Source: Lachnospiraceae bacterium (GTDB taxonomy: Bacteria; Bacillota; Clostridia; Lachnospirales; Lachnospiraceae). Taken from it: DNA of 43,863 nucleotides. The stretch lies in the NCBI GenBank assembly GCA_024405155.1, contig JAKSPC010000016.1, positions 1-43,863 on the forward strand, given 5' to 3'. Below are positions 32,758-41,296 of the stretch, piece by piece (positions within the stretch are counted from its first letter, which is position 1; every line of letters begins with the position of its first letter). The notes beneath the pieces are model-generated. The model did no database searches. It was not told where the DNA came from and saw only the letters and a program-made list of their open reading frames with translations. Position numbers and translations under genes: made by a program.

Positions 32758-34095
32758 TTATTTAAGCAGTAAACACTCGCCCAGGTTTTTCACTGAGACA
32801 AGACCTGTGGCTTCGCCTGCGATGAGCGCCCCGGAAACCGGTGCCGAAGCATCTTTCGACGAAGCAGGCGCGGCCGCGGAAGCTGCCGAAACTGGCAGAA
32901 GGCACCGCACGTATTCCGGGGTGAAGCCGGTGAGATAATCTTTGCCGTCTGCGGTGACGGTCTCCTCGTACAGGAAGGTGACGTTCTTTCCCAGGAAACG
33001 GCTGCGGTAGGCATGGCTCATTTCGTCGCAGAGAGCCATGAGCCGGTTACTGCGCTCCGTTTTCACCGCTTCCGTAAGCTGGCCGTCCATGCGGTCCGCC
33101 ACGGTGCCTTTCCGGCGGGAGTATTTGAACACATGGGCCTCGTAGAAGCCTACGCGCTTCGCAAAGGCAAGGGTCTCTTCGAACTCCTCTTCCGTTTCCC
33201 GGGGGAATCCCACGATGATGTCCGTGGTGATGGCGGCATCGGGCCAGGCCTTTCGGATCAGGTCACAGCCGGCGGCATATTCTTCTGCCGTATAATGGCG
33301 GTTCATGTTTTTAAGGACCGTGTCGCTGCCGGACTGCAGGCTCAAATGGAAATGATGGCAGAGCTTCTGAAACTTTCCGATGGTCTCTATAAACTCTGTG
33401 GTGATGAGTCGGGGCTCCAGGGAACCCAGGCGCACCCTGCGGATGCCTTCCACCTGCTCCAGGCCTTCCATGGTGCGAAGAAGGTCTTCTCCCAGGCTGG
33501 TAAGGTGGATGCCGGTAAGCACGATCTCCGTGACGCCGCGGGCTGCCAGTTTTTTAGCCTCGTTTAAGGTATCCTCCACGGGGCGGCCGGTGATGCGGCC
33601 TCTTACGTAGGGGATGATGCAGTAGGAACAGAACTGGTTGCAGCCGTCCTGGATCTTTACAAAGGCGCGGGTGTGGCCGTCCAGTTCCGTAAGGAACAGG
33701 CCCTTCTGCCAGGCGTCTGTTTCAGCCGCAGAGGTTTTATTCAGTTTACATAACTTTTCCTTCACCAGCTCCGCGATGCGGCTTTTTTCCTTGTTGAACA
33801 CCCACAGATCCACACATTCCTCCGGCAGGCCTTTTCCCTGCTCCACGGCGTTGGCGTAACAGCCGGCGGCCACGATGAGGGCATCCGGATTCTTCGCTTT
33901 CGCCCTGTGGAGCATCTGGCGGGATTTCCGGTCCGCGATATTCGTTACCGTGCAGGTGTTTATTAGATAGACGTCCGCCGCCTCTTCAAAGGGCACCTGA
34001 ACAAAGCCTGCCGCCTTCATCTGCTGGACCATCAGGTCGGATTCGTAAGTATTTACTTTACACCCCAAGGTATGTATTGCAAACTTCATAGGCAT
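32758..34095 (-). CDS. mtaB: tRNA t6A37 methylthiotransferase MtaB
   Basis: Radical SAM methylthiotransferase making ms2t6A at position 37 of tRNA. 445 residues: N-terminal MTTase domain (HTLGCKVNTYESD, INTCTVTNIADRKSRQ, AAGCYAN with the three cluster cysteines), radical SAM domain with CNQFCSYC, then a TRAM region. A Ser/Ala/Pro-rich insertion of about 30 residues (AASAAAPASSKDASAPVSG) lies in the TRAM segment near the end. The start is either the ATG at 34095 or 34089; neither has a strong ribosome site. It is divergent from the HPr-like gene. The word TTATGTAAAC occurs inside the gene (33744-33753). Confidence 0.93.
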   Translation of the reverse strand: MPMKFAIHTLGCKVNTYESDLMVQQMKAAGFVQVPFEEAADVYLINTCTVTNIADRKSRQMLHRAKAKNPDALIVAAGCYANAVEQGKGLPEECVDLWVFNKEKSRIAELVKEKLCKLNKTSAAETDAWQKGLFLTELDGHTRAFVKIQDGCNQFCSYCIIPYVRGRITGRPVEDTLNEAKKLAARGVTEIVLTGIHLTSLGEDLLRTMEGLEQVEGIRRVRLGSLEPRLITTEFIETIGKFQKLCHHFHLSLQSGSDTVLKNMNRHYTAEEYAAGCDLIRKAWPDAAITTDIIVGFPRETEEEFEETLAFAKRVGFYEAHVFKYSRRKGTVADRMDGQLTEAVKTERSNRLMALCDEMSHAYRSRFLGKNVTFLYEETVTADGKDYLTGFTPEYVRCLLPVSAASAAAPASSKDASAPVSGALIAGEATGLVSVKNLGECLLLK

Positions 34096-34146
34096 GTTGT
34101 AAAATCATCCTGTCGTTCTTTTTTGTTATTTCTTCGGAGGTATGTC

Positions 34147-34377
34147 ATGCAGTTCAACATCAAATTAAATTCCATCGATGAGGTCCGCAATTTTGTTAAC
34201 GAAGTCAACCGTTTCCAGTCCGATTTTGATCTGATCAGCGGACGGTACGTTATCGACGCCAAGTCCATTATGGGTATTTTCTCCCTGGATCTTTCCAAGC
34301 CGCTGACGCTGGATATCCACGAGCACGGGGACGATCCCGCGGAGCTGGAGAAGGCGCTGGCGCCCTTCAAAGCCTGA
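34147..34377 (+). CDS. HPr-like protein lacking the active-site histidine
   Basis: 76 residues. The Ser46-region motif of HPr is kept (DAKSIMGIFSLDL), and the overall strand-helix order fits the PTS HPr fold, but the region that should read GLHARPA is SIDEVRNF, so there is no phosphorylatable His. Such proteins cannot carry phosphate to PTS enzymes and may be regulatory, like Crh. The start at 34147 has GGAGG 7 nt upstream. A terminator follows. Confidence 0.85.
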   Translation: MQFNIKLNSIDEVRNFVNEVNRFQSDFDLISGRYVIDAKSIMGIFSLDLSKPLTLDIHEHGDDPAELEKALAPFKA

Positions 34378-34395
34378 CATACGCGAATGTGTCTC

Positions 34396-34424
34396 ATGCC
34401 GCCGCAGCAATGCGGCGGTTTTTT
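34396..34424 (+). terminator. Terminator of the HPr-like gene
   Basis: GCCGCCGCA-gcaa-TGCGGCGG followed by TTTTTT. From here to the ygiQ stop (34623) there is no gene; a weak stem GCAGGGT/ACCCCTGC lies in between. Confidence 0.93.
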
Positions 34425-34622
34425 ATGTCCCGGCAGCTGCGGGAAATGCAGATGCAGGCGCATTGCGCAGGCTTTTCAGATTTTCAAGGTTTCCAAGCCC
34501 GGAAAGCAGGGTCCACGAGCGAAGCGAGATGGCACCCCTGCGGGGGCGAAGGAAAGCTTAGAAAATCGAAAACCGGAGCAACCAGCGCTTGCAGATGGAT
34601 CTCCCGCAGGCGCAGGGGACAT

Positions 34623-36518
34623 TTAATGCTTCAAAGGCCTCGGCGGGATGAGGCACTTTCGCTTATCGAAGCCGATGAGGTCGGCGCGCCCCGCTTTCAA
34701 TAGCGCTTCTTTTACCAGGCGCCAATTCTCCGGTTTCCGGTACTGCAGAAGCGCCCGCTGCATGGCTTTTTCGTGGGGGTCCCTGGCTGTGCGCACTTCT
34801 TTTCCCGAGCGGGGGTCCAGCCCGGTGTAGTACATACAGGTAGACAGCGTGGAGGGCGTGGGATAGAAATCCTGCACCTGCTCCGGCATGTAGCCCATGT
34901 CCCTTATGGCTTCCGCCAGGGCGACCGCGTCTTTCAGTTCCGATCCCGGATGGGAGGAAATGAGGTACGGCACCACATACTGCTTTTCCATGCCGGTCCG
35001 TTTGCAGGATTTTTCAAATTCCGATAGGAATCTTATGTAAACCTCCCGTCCCGGTTTCCCCATGAGCTTTAAGACGCTGTCCGATACGTGTTCCGGCGCC
35101 ACTCTGAGCTGCCCGGACACGTGGTATTTCGTCAGTTCGTCTAAAAATTCCTCGCCGGTGTTTCTCACTCTCCCCCGGCCTTTTTCCTTCTGTTCCTTCC
35201 GGCAGCGGTCGATGTCTTCCATTACGTAGTCGAAACGGATGCCGCTCCGCACGAAGACTTTTTTCACTCCGGGAAGTTTCCGAAGTTTTTTTAACAGTTC
35301 CGTGTAGTCGCTGTGGTCTGCCCGCAGGTTGGGACAGGGCTTCGGATAGAGGCACTGCCGGTCTTTGCAGGCGCCTTTCGTACACTGCTTTTCACAGGCG
35401 GGGAAGCGAAAGTCCGCGGTGGGGCCGCCAACGTCGTGGAGATAGCCTTTAAACTGCGGATGACGGGTGAGCTTTTCGGCCTCTTTCAGGATGGACTGAT
35501 GGCTCCTTGCCTGGACGATCCTTCCTTCGTGAAAACTTAAGGCACAGAAGCTGCAGCTGCCGAAGCATCCCCGGGTGCTGGTAAGAGAAAACCGCACTTC
35601 CTCTATGGCGGGGATACCGCCCTCTTTTTCGTACATGGGATGGGGCTCTCCCATGTAGGGAAGGCCGTAGACCATGTCCATCTCGTCTGTGGTAAGGGGA
35701 AGTGACGGGATATTCTGGATCACGTAGCGGTTCTCGCCGTATTTTTCGGCAAGAGGCTTTGCGGTAAAGGGATCCGTGTTTTGATACTGGATGCCGAAAC
35801 TTTCGGCGTATTTCTTTTTGTCTTTACTGATCTCGTCAAAGGAGGGAAGTTCGATGATCTCCCGAGAGCCGCCGCTGCCGGATGCATCTGCCCCGCCTGC
35901 CTTCGGCAGTTCCCTTGCTTTTACCACGGTGCCGCGGACGTTCGTGATCTCCGATACGTCTTTTCCCGCTGCCAGAAGGTCCGCGATCTCCACCACAGAG
36001 TGCTCTCCCATGCCGTAGGAAAGGATATCCGCGCCGCTGTCCAGAAGGACGGACCGGCGCACTTTATCCTGCCAGTAATCGTAATGGCCGAGGCGCCGTA
36101 AGGACGCTTCGATGCCGCCGATCACCACGGGGATCTTCCCGTATTTTTTCCGGATCATGTTGCAGTACACGATGACCGCACGGTCAGGCCTGCGGCCGGC
36201 TTTTCCGCCGGGAGAATAAGCATCCTCGCTGCGGGGCTTTTTGGCCGCGGTGTAGTGATTTACCATGGAGTCCATGTTGCCGGCATTCACCAGAAAGGCA
36301 AGGCCTGGCTTTCCGCAGGCGGTGATGCTCTCTTCGTCCGTAAAATCCGGCTGGGGAAGGATGGCCACTTTATAGCCCGCATGCTCCAGCACACGGGAAA
36401 TGATGGCCGTACCAAAAGACGGATGGTCCACGTAGGCGTCCCCCGTGACGATCACGAAGTCGGCCGCGTCCCACCCGTTCTTACGTATTTCCTTTTCATT
36501 CACCGGAAGGAATCCCAT
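34623..36518 (-). CDS. YgiQ family radical SAM protein
   Basis: 631 residues, usual for the family. N-terminal B12-binding-like region (FVIVTGDAYVDHPSFGTAII), radical SAM cluster motif CFGSCSFC at about 318-325, DVGGPTADFRFPACEKQCT and the C-terminal FYPTPSTLSTCMYYTGLDP. The reaction is not established. A Gly/Ser-rich insertion (KAGGADASGSGGSREI) lies around residue 205. It begins 30 bp after the thiI stop and is probably in the same operon. There is no strong ribosome site; instead GGTTTACATAAC stands right before the start. Confidence 0.92.
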   Translation of the reverse strand: MGFLPVNEKEIRKNGWDAADFVIVTGDAYVDHPSFGTAIISRVLEHAGYKVAILPQPDFTDEESITACGKPGLAFLVNAGNMDSMVNHYTAAKKPRSEDAYSPGGKAGRRPDRAVIVYCNMIRKKYGKIPVVIGGIEASLRRLGHYDYWQDKVRRSVLLDSGADILSYGMGEHSVVEIADLLAAGKDVSEITNVRGTVVKARELPKAGGADASGSGGSREIIELPSFDEISKDKKKYAESFGIQYQNTDPFTAKPLAEKYGENRYVIQNIPSLPLTTDEMDMVYGLPYMGEPHPMYEKEGGIPAIEEVRFSLTSTRGCFGSCSFCALSFHEGRIVQARSHQSILKEAEKLTRHPQFKGYLHDVGGPTADFRFPACEKQCTKGACKDRQCLYPKPCPNLRADHSDYTELLKKLRKLPGVKKVFVRSGIRFDYVMEDIDRCRKEQKEKGRGRVRNTGEEFLDELTKYHVSGQLRVAPEHVSDSVLKLMGKPGREVYIRFLSEFEKSCKRTGMEKQYVVPYLISSHPGSELKDAVALAEAIRDMGYMPEQVQDFYPTPSTLSTCMYYTGLDPRSGKEVRTARDPHEKAMQRALLQYRKPENWRLVKEALLKAGRADLIGFDKRKCLIPPRPLKH

Positions 36519-36548
36519 ATGTTATGTAAACCAATTCTCTGCCGCGGA

Positions 36549-37730
36549 TCAGCTGCACCAGATGACTTCGTCTTCGGCGATGGCCTTTTCCATCATGGCG
36601 TCGATGCAGTCACGAAGGTGCGTTTCGGATTTCTGGATCACGTTAAGGTGCGGCTTCGTTACGGGATGCTTTGCCACAAAGATGGTGCAGCAGTCCTCGA
36701 AGGGCAGGATGCTGGTCTCGAAGGTGCCGATCTTTTCGGACAGATCGATGATCTCCTGCTTGTCGAAACCGATCACCGGGCGGTACACGGGAAGCTCACA
36801 GACTTCGTCCGTAACTCTTAAGGAGAACAGTGTCTGGCTCGCCACCTGGCCGATGGATTCGCCGGTGATGAGGCCGATGCAGTCGTTCTGGTTGGCCAGG
36901 CGTTCCGCAATGCGCATCATGTAGCGGCGCATGATGATGGTGAGCTCGTCGTGGGGACACTTTTCGTAAATGGCCAGCTGGATCTCCGTGAAGTTGATCA
37001 CGTGGAGCTTGATGGCGCCGGCATATTTTGCCACTTCCTTCGCCAGGTCCACCACCTTCTGCTTGGCTCTCTCACTGGTGTATGGCGGCGCATGAAAATA
37101 CACGGCCTCCAGCACCACGCCCCGCTTTGCGATCATGTAGCCGGCCACGGGGGAATCGATGCCGCCGGAGAGGCACAGCATGGCTTTTCCGTTGGTGCCG
37201 ATGGGCATGCCGCCGGCGCCGGGAAGTACGCGGGTGAATACGTTCACCTGCTTTCTGATCTCGATGTATACGATGAAATCCGGGTCATGCACGTCCACGC
37301 GGGCGCCGGGATACGCATCCAGGATGTCCGCGCCCACGTCGGCGTTGATCTCGTCCGAAGTCTTCGGGTAGGATTTATCCGCGCGGCGGCAGTGCACCTT
37401 GAAGGAGAATTCCTTTTCCGGATGCTCCGACTTTACGAATTCCAGCACCTGGCGGCGCAGTTCATCGTAGGCGCACACGGGAAACTGTGCCATGGGGCAG
37501 ATGCCGGTGACGCCGAAAACATGGCCCAGCGCATCCACGGCCTCGTCATAGTCGTAGTCGGAATTGCAGTTTACATAAATACGTCCCTGCTCCTTCTGGA
37601 TGGCGAAAGAGCCGTCCACTTTTTTCAGGTGCTCGTGGATCTGATGGGTGAGGGCGTCCTCAAAGATGTAGCGGTTCTTTCCCTTGGTGCCGATCTCTGA
37701 ATATTTGATCAAAAAACTCTGATATTTCAT
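36549..37730 (-). CDS. thiI: tRNA 4-thiouridine synthetase ThiI
   Basis: 393 residues: N-terminal ferredoxin-like domain, THUMP domain (about 60-165) and PP-loop ATP pyrophosphatase domain with LCLSGGIDSPVAGYM at about 183. There is no C-terminal rhodanese domain, the usual form in Firmicutes, where a dedicated cysteine desulfurase supplies sulfur; that gene is directly upstream. ITGESIGQVASQT and the Cys pair in FEDCCTIF are family features. It makes s4U8 in tRNA and may serve thiamine synthesis. Confidence 0.95.
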   Translation of the reverse strand: MKYQSFLIKYSEIGTKGKNRYIFEDALTHQIHEHLKKVDGSFAIQKEQGRIYVNCNSDYDYDEAVDALGHVFGVTGICPMAQFPVCAYDELRRQVLEFVKSEHPEKEFSFKVHCRRADKSYPKTSDEINADVGADILDAYPGARVDVHDPDFIVYIEIRKQVNVFTRVLPGAGGMPIGTNGKAMLCLSGGIDSPVAGYMIAKRGVVLEAVYFHAPPYTSERAKQKVVDLAKEVAKYAGAIKLHVINFTEIQLAIYEKCPHDELTIIMRRYMMRIAERLANQNDCIGLITGESIGQVASQTLFSLRVTDEVCELPVYRPVIGFDKQEIIDLSEKIGTFETSILPFEDCCTIFVAKHPVTKPHLNVIQKSETHLRDCIDAMMEKAIAEDEVIWCS

Positions 37731-37743
37731 GGTGTTCCCTTTC

Positions 37744-38913
37744 TTACCAGCGTGTAAATTTCCGAAGCTGCGGAAGAAGCTCCGCGATGCAGTCCGCGCA
37801 AGTGTCTGCCTCCTCTGTGGTGTTGTAGATGCCGAAACTGAAGCGGATGGTGGAATCCAGGAGCGACTGATCCACGCCGATGGCTTTTAACGTGCCCGAA
37901 ATGCCCGGGTGGTTGGAGGAGCAGGCCGATCCCGACGATACGGAGATGCCCTTTTCTTCCAGCGCGTGAAGAAGCACTTCCGCCCTGACGCCTGCAAAGG
38001 AGGCGCTTAATACGTGGGCGGTAAACTGCGGATCCTCGCCGCCCGCATTTCCGGAGTTGATGGTGACGCCTTCCATGGCGGAAAGGCGATCCATAAGGCG
38101 CTGCCTTACTTTCAGCATGCGTTCTTTGATGCCGTCATAGTCTTTATAGTAGAGCTCGCAGGCCAGACCCATGCCGGCGATGCCGGGCACGTTGTCGGTG
38201 CCGGAGCGCATGTCCTTCTGCTGCCCGCCGCCGTAGATGATGGGGGCGATGCGGCACTTTTCGTCCTTATAGAGGAAACCGCAGCCCTTGGGACCGTGGA
38301 TCTTGTGGGAGCTCATGGAGATCATATCCACGTGCCACTGTTTCGGGCGCAGGCGGATCTTGCCGTAGGCGTTGATGGCGTCGGTGTGCACCAGGCAGCG
38401 GGGGTTCTTTTCCTTTACCCGGCGGGCGATCTCTTCGATGGGCTCGATGGCGCCGATCTCGTTGTTGGCGGCCATGACGGAGACCAGGATGGTGTCTTCC
38501 CGCACGGCTTCCGCCAGCTTGTCCACGTCCACGCGGCCGTTTTTGTCCACGGGGATGAACTGGATCTCATAGCCCAGGCTTTCCAGGAATTCCATGGGCT
38601 TGTAGACCGCGGCGTGCTCGATCTGGCAGGAGATGATGTGCTTTCCCCGTTTGCCGTGTGCAAGGGCCGTACCGATGAGGGCCATGTTGTTGGATTCGGT
38701 GCCGCCGGAGGTGAAGATGATCTCCGAGGGCTTTACCTTCAGGGTGGCCGCGATCTGTTCGGCGGCTTTCCGCAGGTACTGCTCCGCTTCCATGCCTTTT
38801 TTGTGTTTGGAGGAAGGGTTGCCGTAGTCTTCGGTCATGACTTTCATCATGAGGTCTGCCACTTCGGGTCGGACCCGGGTGGTGGCGGCGTTGTCAAAGT
38901 AGATGTCGTTCAT
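37744..38913 (-). CDS. Cysteine desulfurase (NifS/IscS family, ThiI partner)
   Basis: 389-residue PLP enzyme releasing sulfur from cysteine as an enzyme persulfide. IYFDNAATTRVRPEV at the N-terminus, FTSGGTESNNMAL, the PLP lysine in SMSSHKIHGPKG, and the active cysteine in SSGSACSSNHPG. The usual HTDAvQA glutamine is Asn here (HTDAINAYGK). It ends 13 bp before thiI, the typical NifZ-ThiI pair of Gram-positives, so sulfur for s4U is its likely main role. Confidence 0.94.
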   Translation of the reverse strand: MNDIYFDNAATTRVRPEVADLMMKVMTEDYGNPSSKHKKGMEAEQYLRKAAEQIAATLKVKPSEIIFTSGGTESNNMALIGTALAHGKRGKHIISCQIEHAAVYKPMEFLESLGYEIQFIPVDKNGRVDVDKLAEAVREDTILVSVMAANNEIGAIEPIEEIARRVKEKNPRCLVHTDAINAYGKIRLRPKQWHVDMISMSSHKIHGPKGCGFLYKDEKCRIAPIIYGGGQQKDMRSGTDNVPGIAGMGLACELYYKDYDGIKERMLKVRQRLMDRLSAMEGVTINSGNAGGEDPQFTAHVLSASFAGVRAEVLLHALEEKGISVSSGSACSSNHPGISGTLKAIGVDQSLLDSTIRFSFGIYNTTEEADTCADCIAELLPQLRKFTRW

Positions 38914-38952
38914 AGCTCAATTCCTATAGGGCGCGGGCGGTACCATGCTTCG

Positions 38953-39014
38953 GTGAGTGTTTGCAGCTTCAAACAGTTCTCGCTTCGCTGCGAAACTCGC
39001 TGCAAAGCACTCAC
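38953..39014. repeat. Long intergenic inverted repeat
   Basis: GTGAGTGTTTGCAGC (38953-38967) pairs with GCTGCAAAGCACTCAC (38999-39014) with one bulge, and the enclosed CGCTTCGCTGCG can fold further. There is no T-run on either side. It lies in the 176-bp gap between rsmE and the desulfurase gene; ACATGT pairs further right hint at a second weak structure. Confidence 0.55.
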
Positions 39015-39089
39015 GCTCGCAATCCACCCGCGCAGCAATATACATGTACCGCAATGCGCTTTCGTGCACATGTCATTCCGCGCACCAGA

Positions 39090-39866
39090 TTAGTCTTCCA
39101 GACTTATTTGCTCTGCTGCGATTTCCAGTCTGATCATGATTAAACTCAGCACTGCTATTGCGGCGGTCTCGCAGCGGAGGATGCGTTTTCCAAGTGATAC
39201 GGGGCGGATGCCGTGATCACCGGCATATTTGATCTCCAGTTCGTCGTAGCCGCCTTCGGGGCCGATGAAGACGGCGATGTCCGCGCCCGGCAGGAAGCTG
39301 ATGATGGCTTCGCACATACTGTGCATGCCCCGGCTGTCTTCATAGGGGATGAGGCATACGCTGCTTTCTTCTTCCGCTTTTTTTACGGCGTCTGTAAAGC
39401 GCATGGGCGCATGCACCGCGGGGATGACGCTCCGCTTCGACTGCTTGGCGGCGGCTTCCGCGATGGCCTGCCAGCGGGCGATCTTTGCCTCCGCTTTTTT
39501 CGGCTCCAGCTTCATGATACAGTTTTTGCTTTCCACCGGCACGATGTCCGTAACGCCCAGTTCCGTGGCCTTCTGGATGATAAGCTCCATTTTGTCGGAT
39601 TTGGGCAGGCTCATGTACAGGGTGATGCGGGCGGGAAGCTCGTGGTTATTTTCGGCAATGCGGTCCACGGAAAGCCGCAGGGTCTTTTCTGCCGCAGGCT
39701 GTTCCGCCATGACCGTACAGTAATAATCCGTGCCTTCTTCGTCGGATACCATCACCTGCTCGCCGGCGCGGAGCCGGAGCACATTTGCCGCATGGTTGTA
39801 GTTATCGTCACGAAGCGACGCCACGTTTTCGTATATGTCGGTTTTTTCTACAAAAAAATGATACAT
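39090..39866 (-). CDS. rsmE: 16S rRNA (uracil-1498-N3)-methyltransferase RsmE
   Basis: SPOUT methyltransferase of 258 residues with an N-terminal PUA-like domain (about 1-75). SAM-knot motifs are VFIGPEGGYDELEI and LGKRILRCETAAI; YMSLPKSDKMELIIQKATEL is also characteristic. The ATG overlaps the stop of the DUF1015 gene (TGATG), so the two are translationally coupled. Confidence 0.95.
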   Translation of the reverse strand: MYHFFVEKTDIYENVASLRDDNYNHAANVLRLRAGEQVMVSDEEGTDYYCTVMAEQPAAEKTLRLSVDRIAENNHELPARITLYMSLPKSDKMELIIQKATELGVTDIVPVESKNCIMKLEPKKAEAKIARWQAIAEAAAKQSKRSVIPAVHAPMRFTDAVKKAEEESSVCLIPYEDSRGMHSMCEAIISFLPGADIAVFIGPEGGYDELEIKYAGDHGIRPVSLGKRILRCETAAIAVLSLIMIRLEIAAEQISLED

Positions 39867-41134
39867 CAGATCTCGTGAATGAAAAGCCCGGAGCGGAGTT
39901 TCGGCTCGAACCAGGTGGATTTGGGGGGCATGAGGAGCCCGGCGTCGGCCACGGCGAAAAGTTCGCTCATGGAGGTGGGGTACATGGCAAAGCTCACGCC
40001 GGAAGCGGAGTCATCGCCTGCCGCGTCGATCAGGGGTCTTACGCCCCGGATGCCGCCCACGAATTTAATGCGTTTGTCCGTTCTGGGATCACCGATGCCC
40101 AGGATGGGCGAGAGGATGGTGTCCTGAAGGACGGATACGTCCAGCGTTTTGACCGGGTCGGCCGCCACGGATGCCATGTAGGCAGGGTCTTCGGAAAGCA
40201 TGTAGATCTTTCCGGCAAGGCACATGCCTGCCTGACCTTTTTTCCGGGGCTTCATCTTCTGCTCCGCGTCTTTGTCGGATGCTTCGCACACGAATGCGGC
40301 GCGGTAAGGCGTTTCTTTTTCCAGTTTTTCAAGGAACTCTTCCGGCGTCAGACCGTTTAAGTCCTTCACGATCCGGTTGTAGTCCATGATCTTCAGTTCT
40401 TCATCGGGGAACAGGACGGCCAGGAAGTGCTCCGAGTCATCGTTTGCCTTTCCTGCGGCGCGGCGGCGCTGGGATACCTTTACGGCCGAAGCGGCGCGGT
40501 GATGGCCGTCGGCAATGTAGGTGCAGGGCACATGCGCGAAACCTTTTTCGATCTTCGCAACAGTTTCGGGATCGTCCACCAGCCATACTCTCTGGCCGAT
40601 GCCTTCCAGAGTCACGAAGTCAAAGAGAGGCTCTGTCTTTTTGATCTCATCCACCAGTTTTGAAAGCTCGTCCGTTCTTCTGTATGCCAGGAAGATGGGT
40701 CCGGTCTGGGCGCTCATGGTGTCCACGTGGTGAATGCGGTCGGCCTCCTTTTCGGCAACGGTGTTTTCGTGCTTTTTGCACACGCCGGTCTCATAGTCTT
40801 TTACCGCCACGGCACCGGTGATGCCGGTCTGGGTGCGGCCGTCCATGGTGAGCTCGTACACGTAGTAGCAGGGCACTTCCTCCTGCACGAAGATGCCGTC
40901 CTTTTTCCAGGCTTCGTAGGTCTTTTTCGCGTAGTCGTAGACCTCTTCGGCGTACATGTCGTAAGAGGGGTCAAAGCCCGTTTCCGGGCGGTCGATGTTT
41001 AAGAAGGTGTAGGGTTTGTCCTTTACGAATTCCGCGGATTCCGCGCGGGAATACACGTCGTAGGGAAGGGATGCGACTTTTGCCGCCATTTTTTTTGTGG
41101 GTCTCACACACCGGAAGGGTCTTACTTCGCTCAT
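39866..41134 (-). CDS. DUF1015 family protein
   Basis: 422 residues from the ATG at 41134, which has GAGGA 7 nt upstream; an open frame extends to 41209 without a site and through the leader. Family features: VRPFRCVRPTKKMAAKVASL and PYDVYSRAE at the N-terminus, FLNIDRPETGFDP, YIADGHHRAASAVKVS (ParB-like GHHR motif) and the C-terminal PPKSTWFEPKLRSGLF. Molecular role not established; the ParB-like motif suggests nucleotide handling. First gene of a unit with rsmE. Confidence 0.9.
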   Translation of the reverse strand: MSEVRPFRCVRPTKKMAAKVASLPYDVYSRAESAEFVKDKPYTFLNIDRPETGFDPSYDMYAEEVYDYAKKTYEAWKKDGIFVQEEVPCYYVYELTMDGRTQTGITGAVAVKDYETGVCKKHENTVAEKEADRIHHVDTMSAQTGPIFLAYRRTDELSKLVDEIKKTEPLFDFVTLEGIGQRVWLVDDPETVAKIEKGFAHVPCTYIADGHHRAASAVKVSQRRRAAGKANDDSEHFLAVLFPDEELKIMDYNRIVKDLNGLTPEEFLEKLEKETPYRAAFVCEASDKDAEQKMKPRKKGQAGMCLAGKIYMLSEDPAYMASVAADPVKTLDVSVLQDTILSPILGIGDPRTDKRIKFVGGIRGVRPLIDAAGDDSASGVSFAMYPTSMSELFAVADAGLLMPPKSTWFEPKLRSGLFIHEI

Positions 41135-41224
41135 TCTAAAGTCCTCATAAAAATCAAGCACAAAGGCAGGCGGGCAGTTCCGTTTTCCGGCCTGCCGCCT
41201 TTCCTGCAAAATTACACGTGTAGC

Positions 41225-41230
41225 ATTATA
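41225..41230 (-). promoter_or_regulatory. Extended -10 promoter of the DUF1015-rsmE operon
   Basis: Minus-strand TGTGCTATAAT, identical over 11 nt to the promoter at 28577. The -35 region is poor. About 90 bp before the start at 41134. Confidence 0.7.
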
Positions 41231-41296
41231 GCACAGAAGTTTCCATGCGTATAGAAAAGTTCTACAGCACTTCTTCTTCTGTGGTTCAGGATGTGA

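Noticed and set aside
38914-39089. Terminator for rsmE in the gap before the desulfurase gene
   Set aside because: The strong stem at 38953-39014 has no following T-run on the minus strand.
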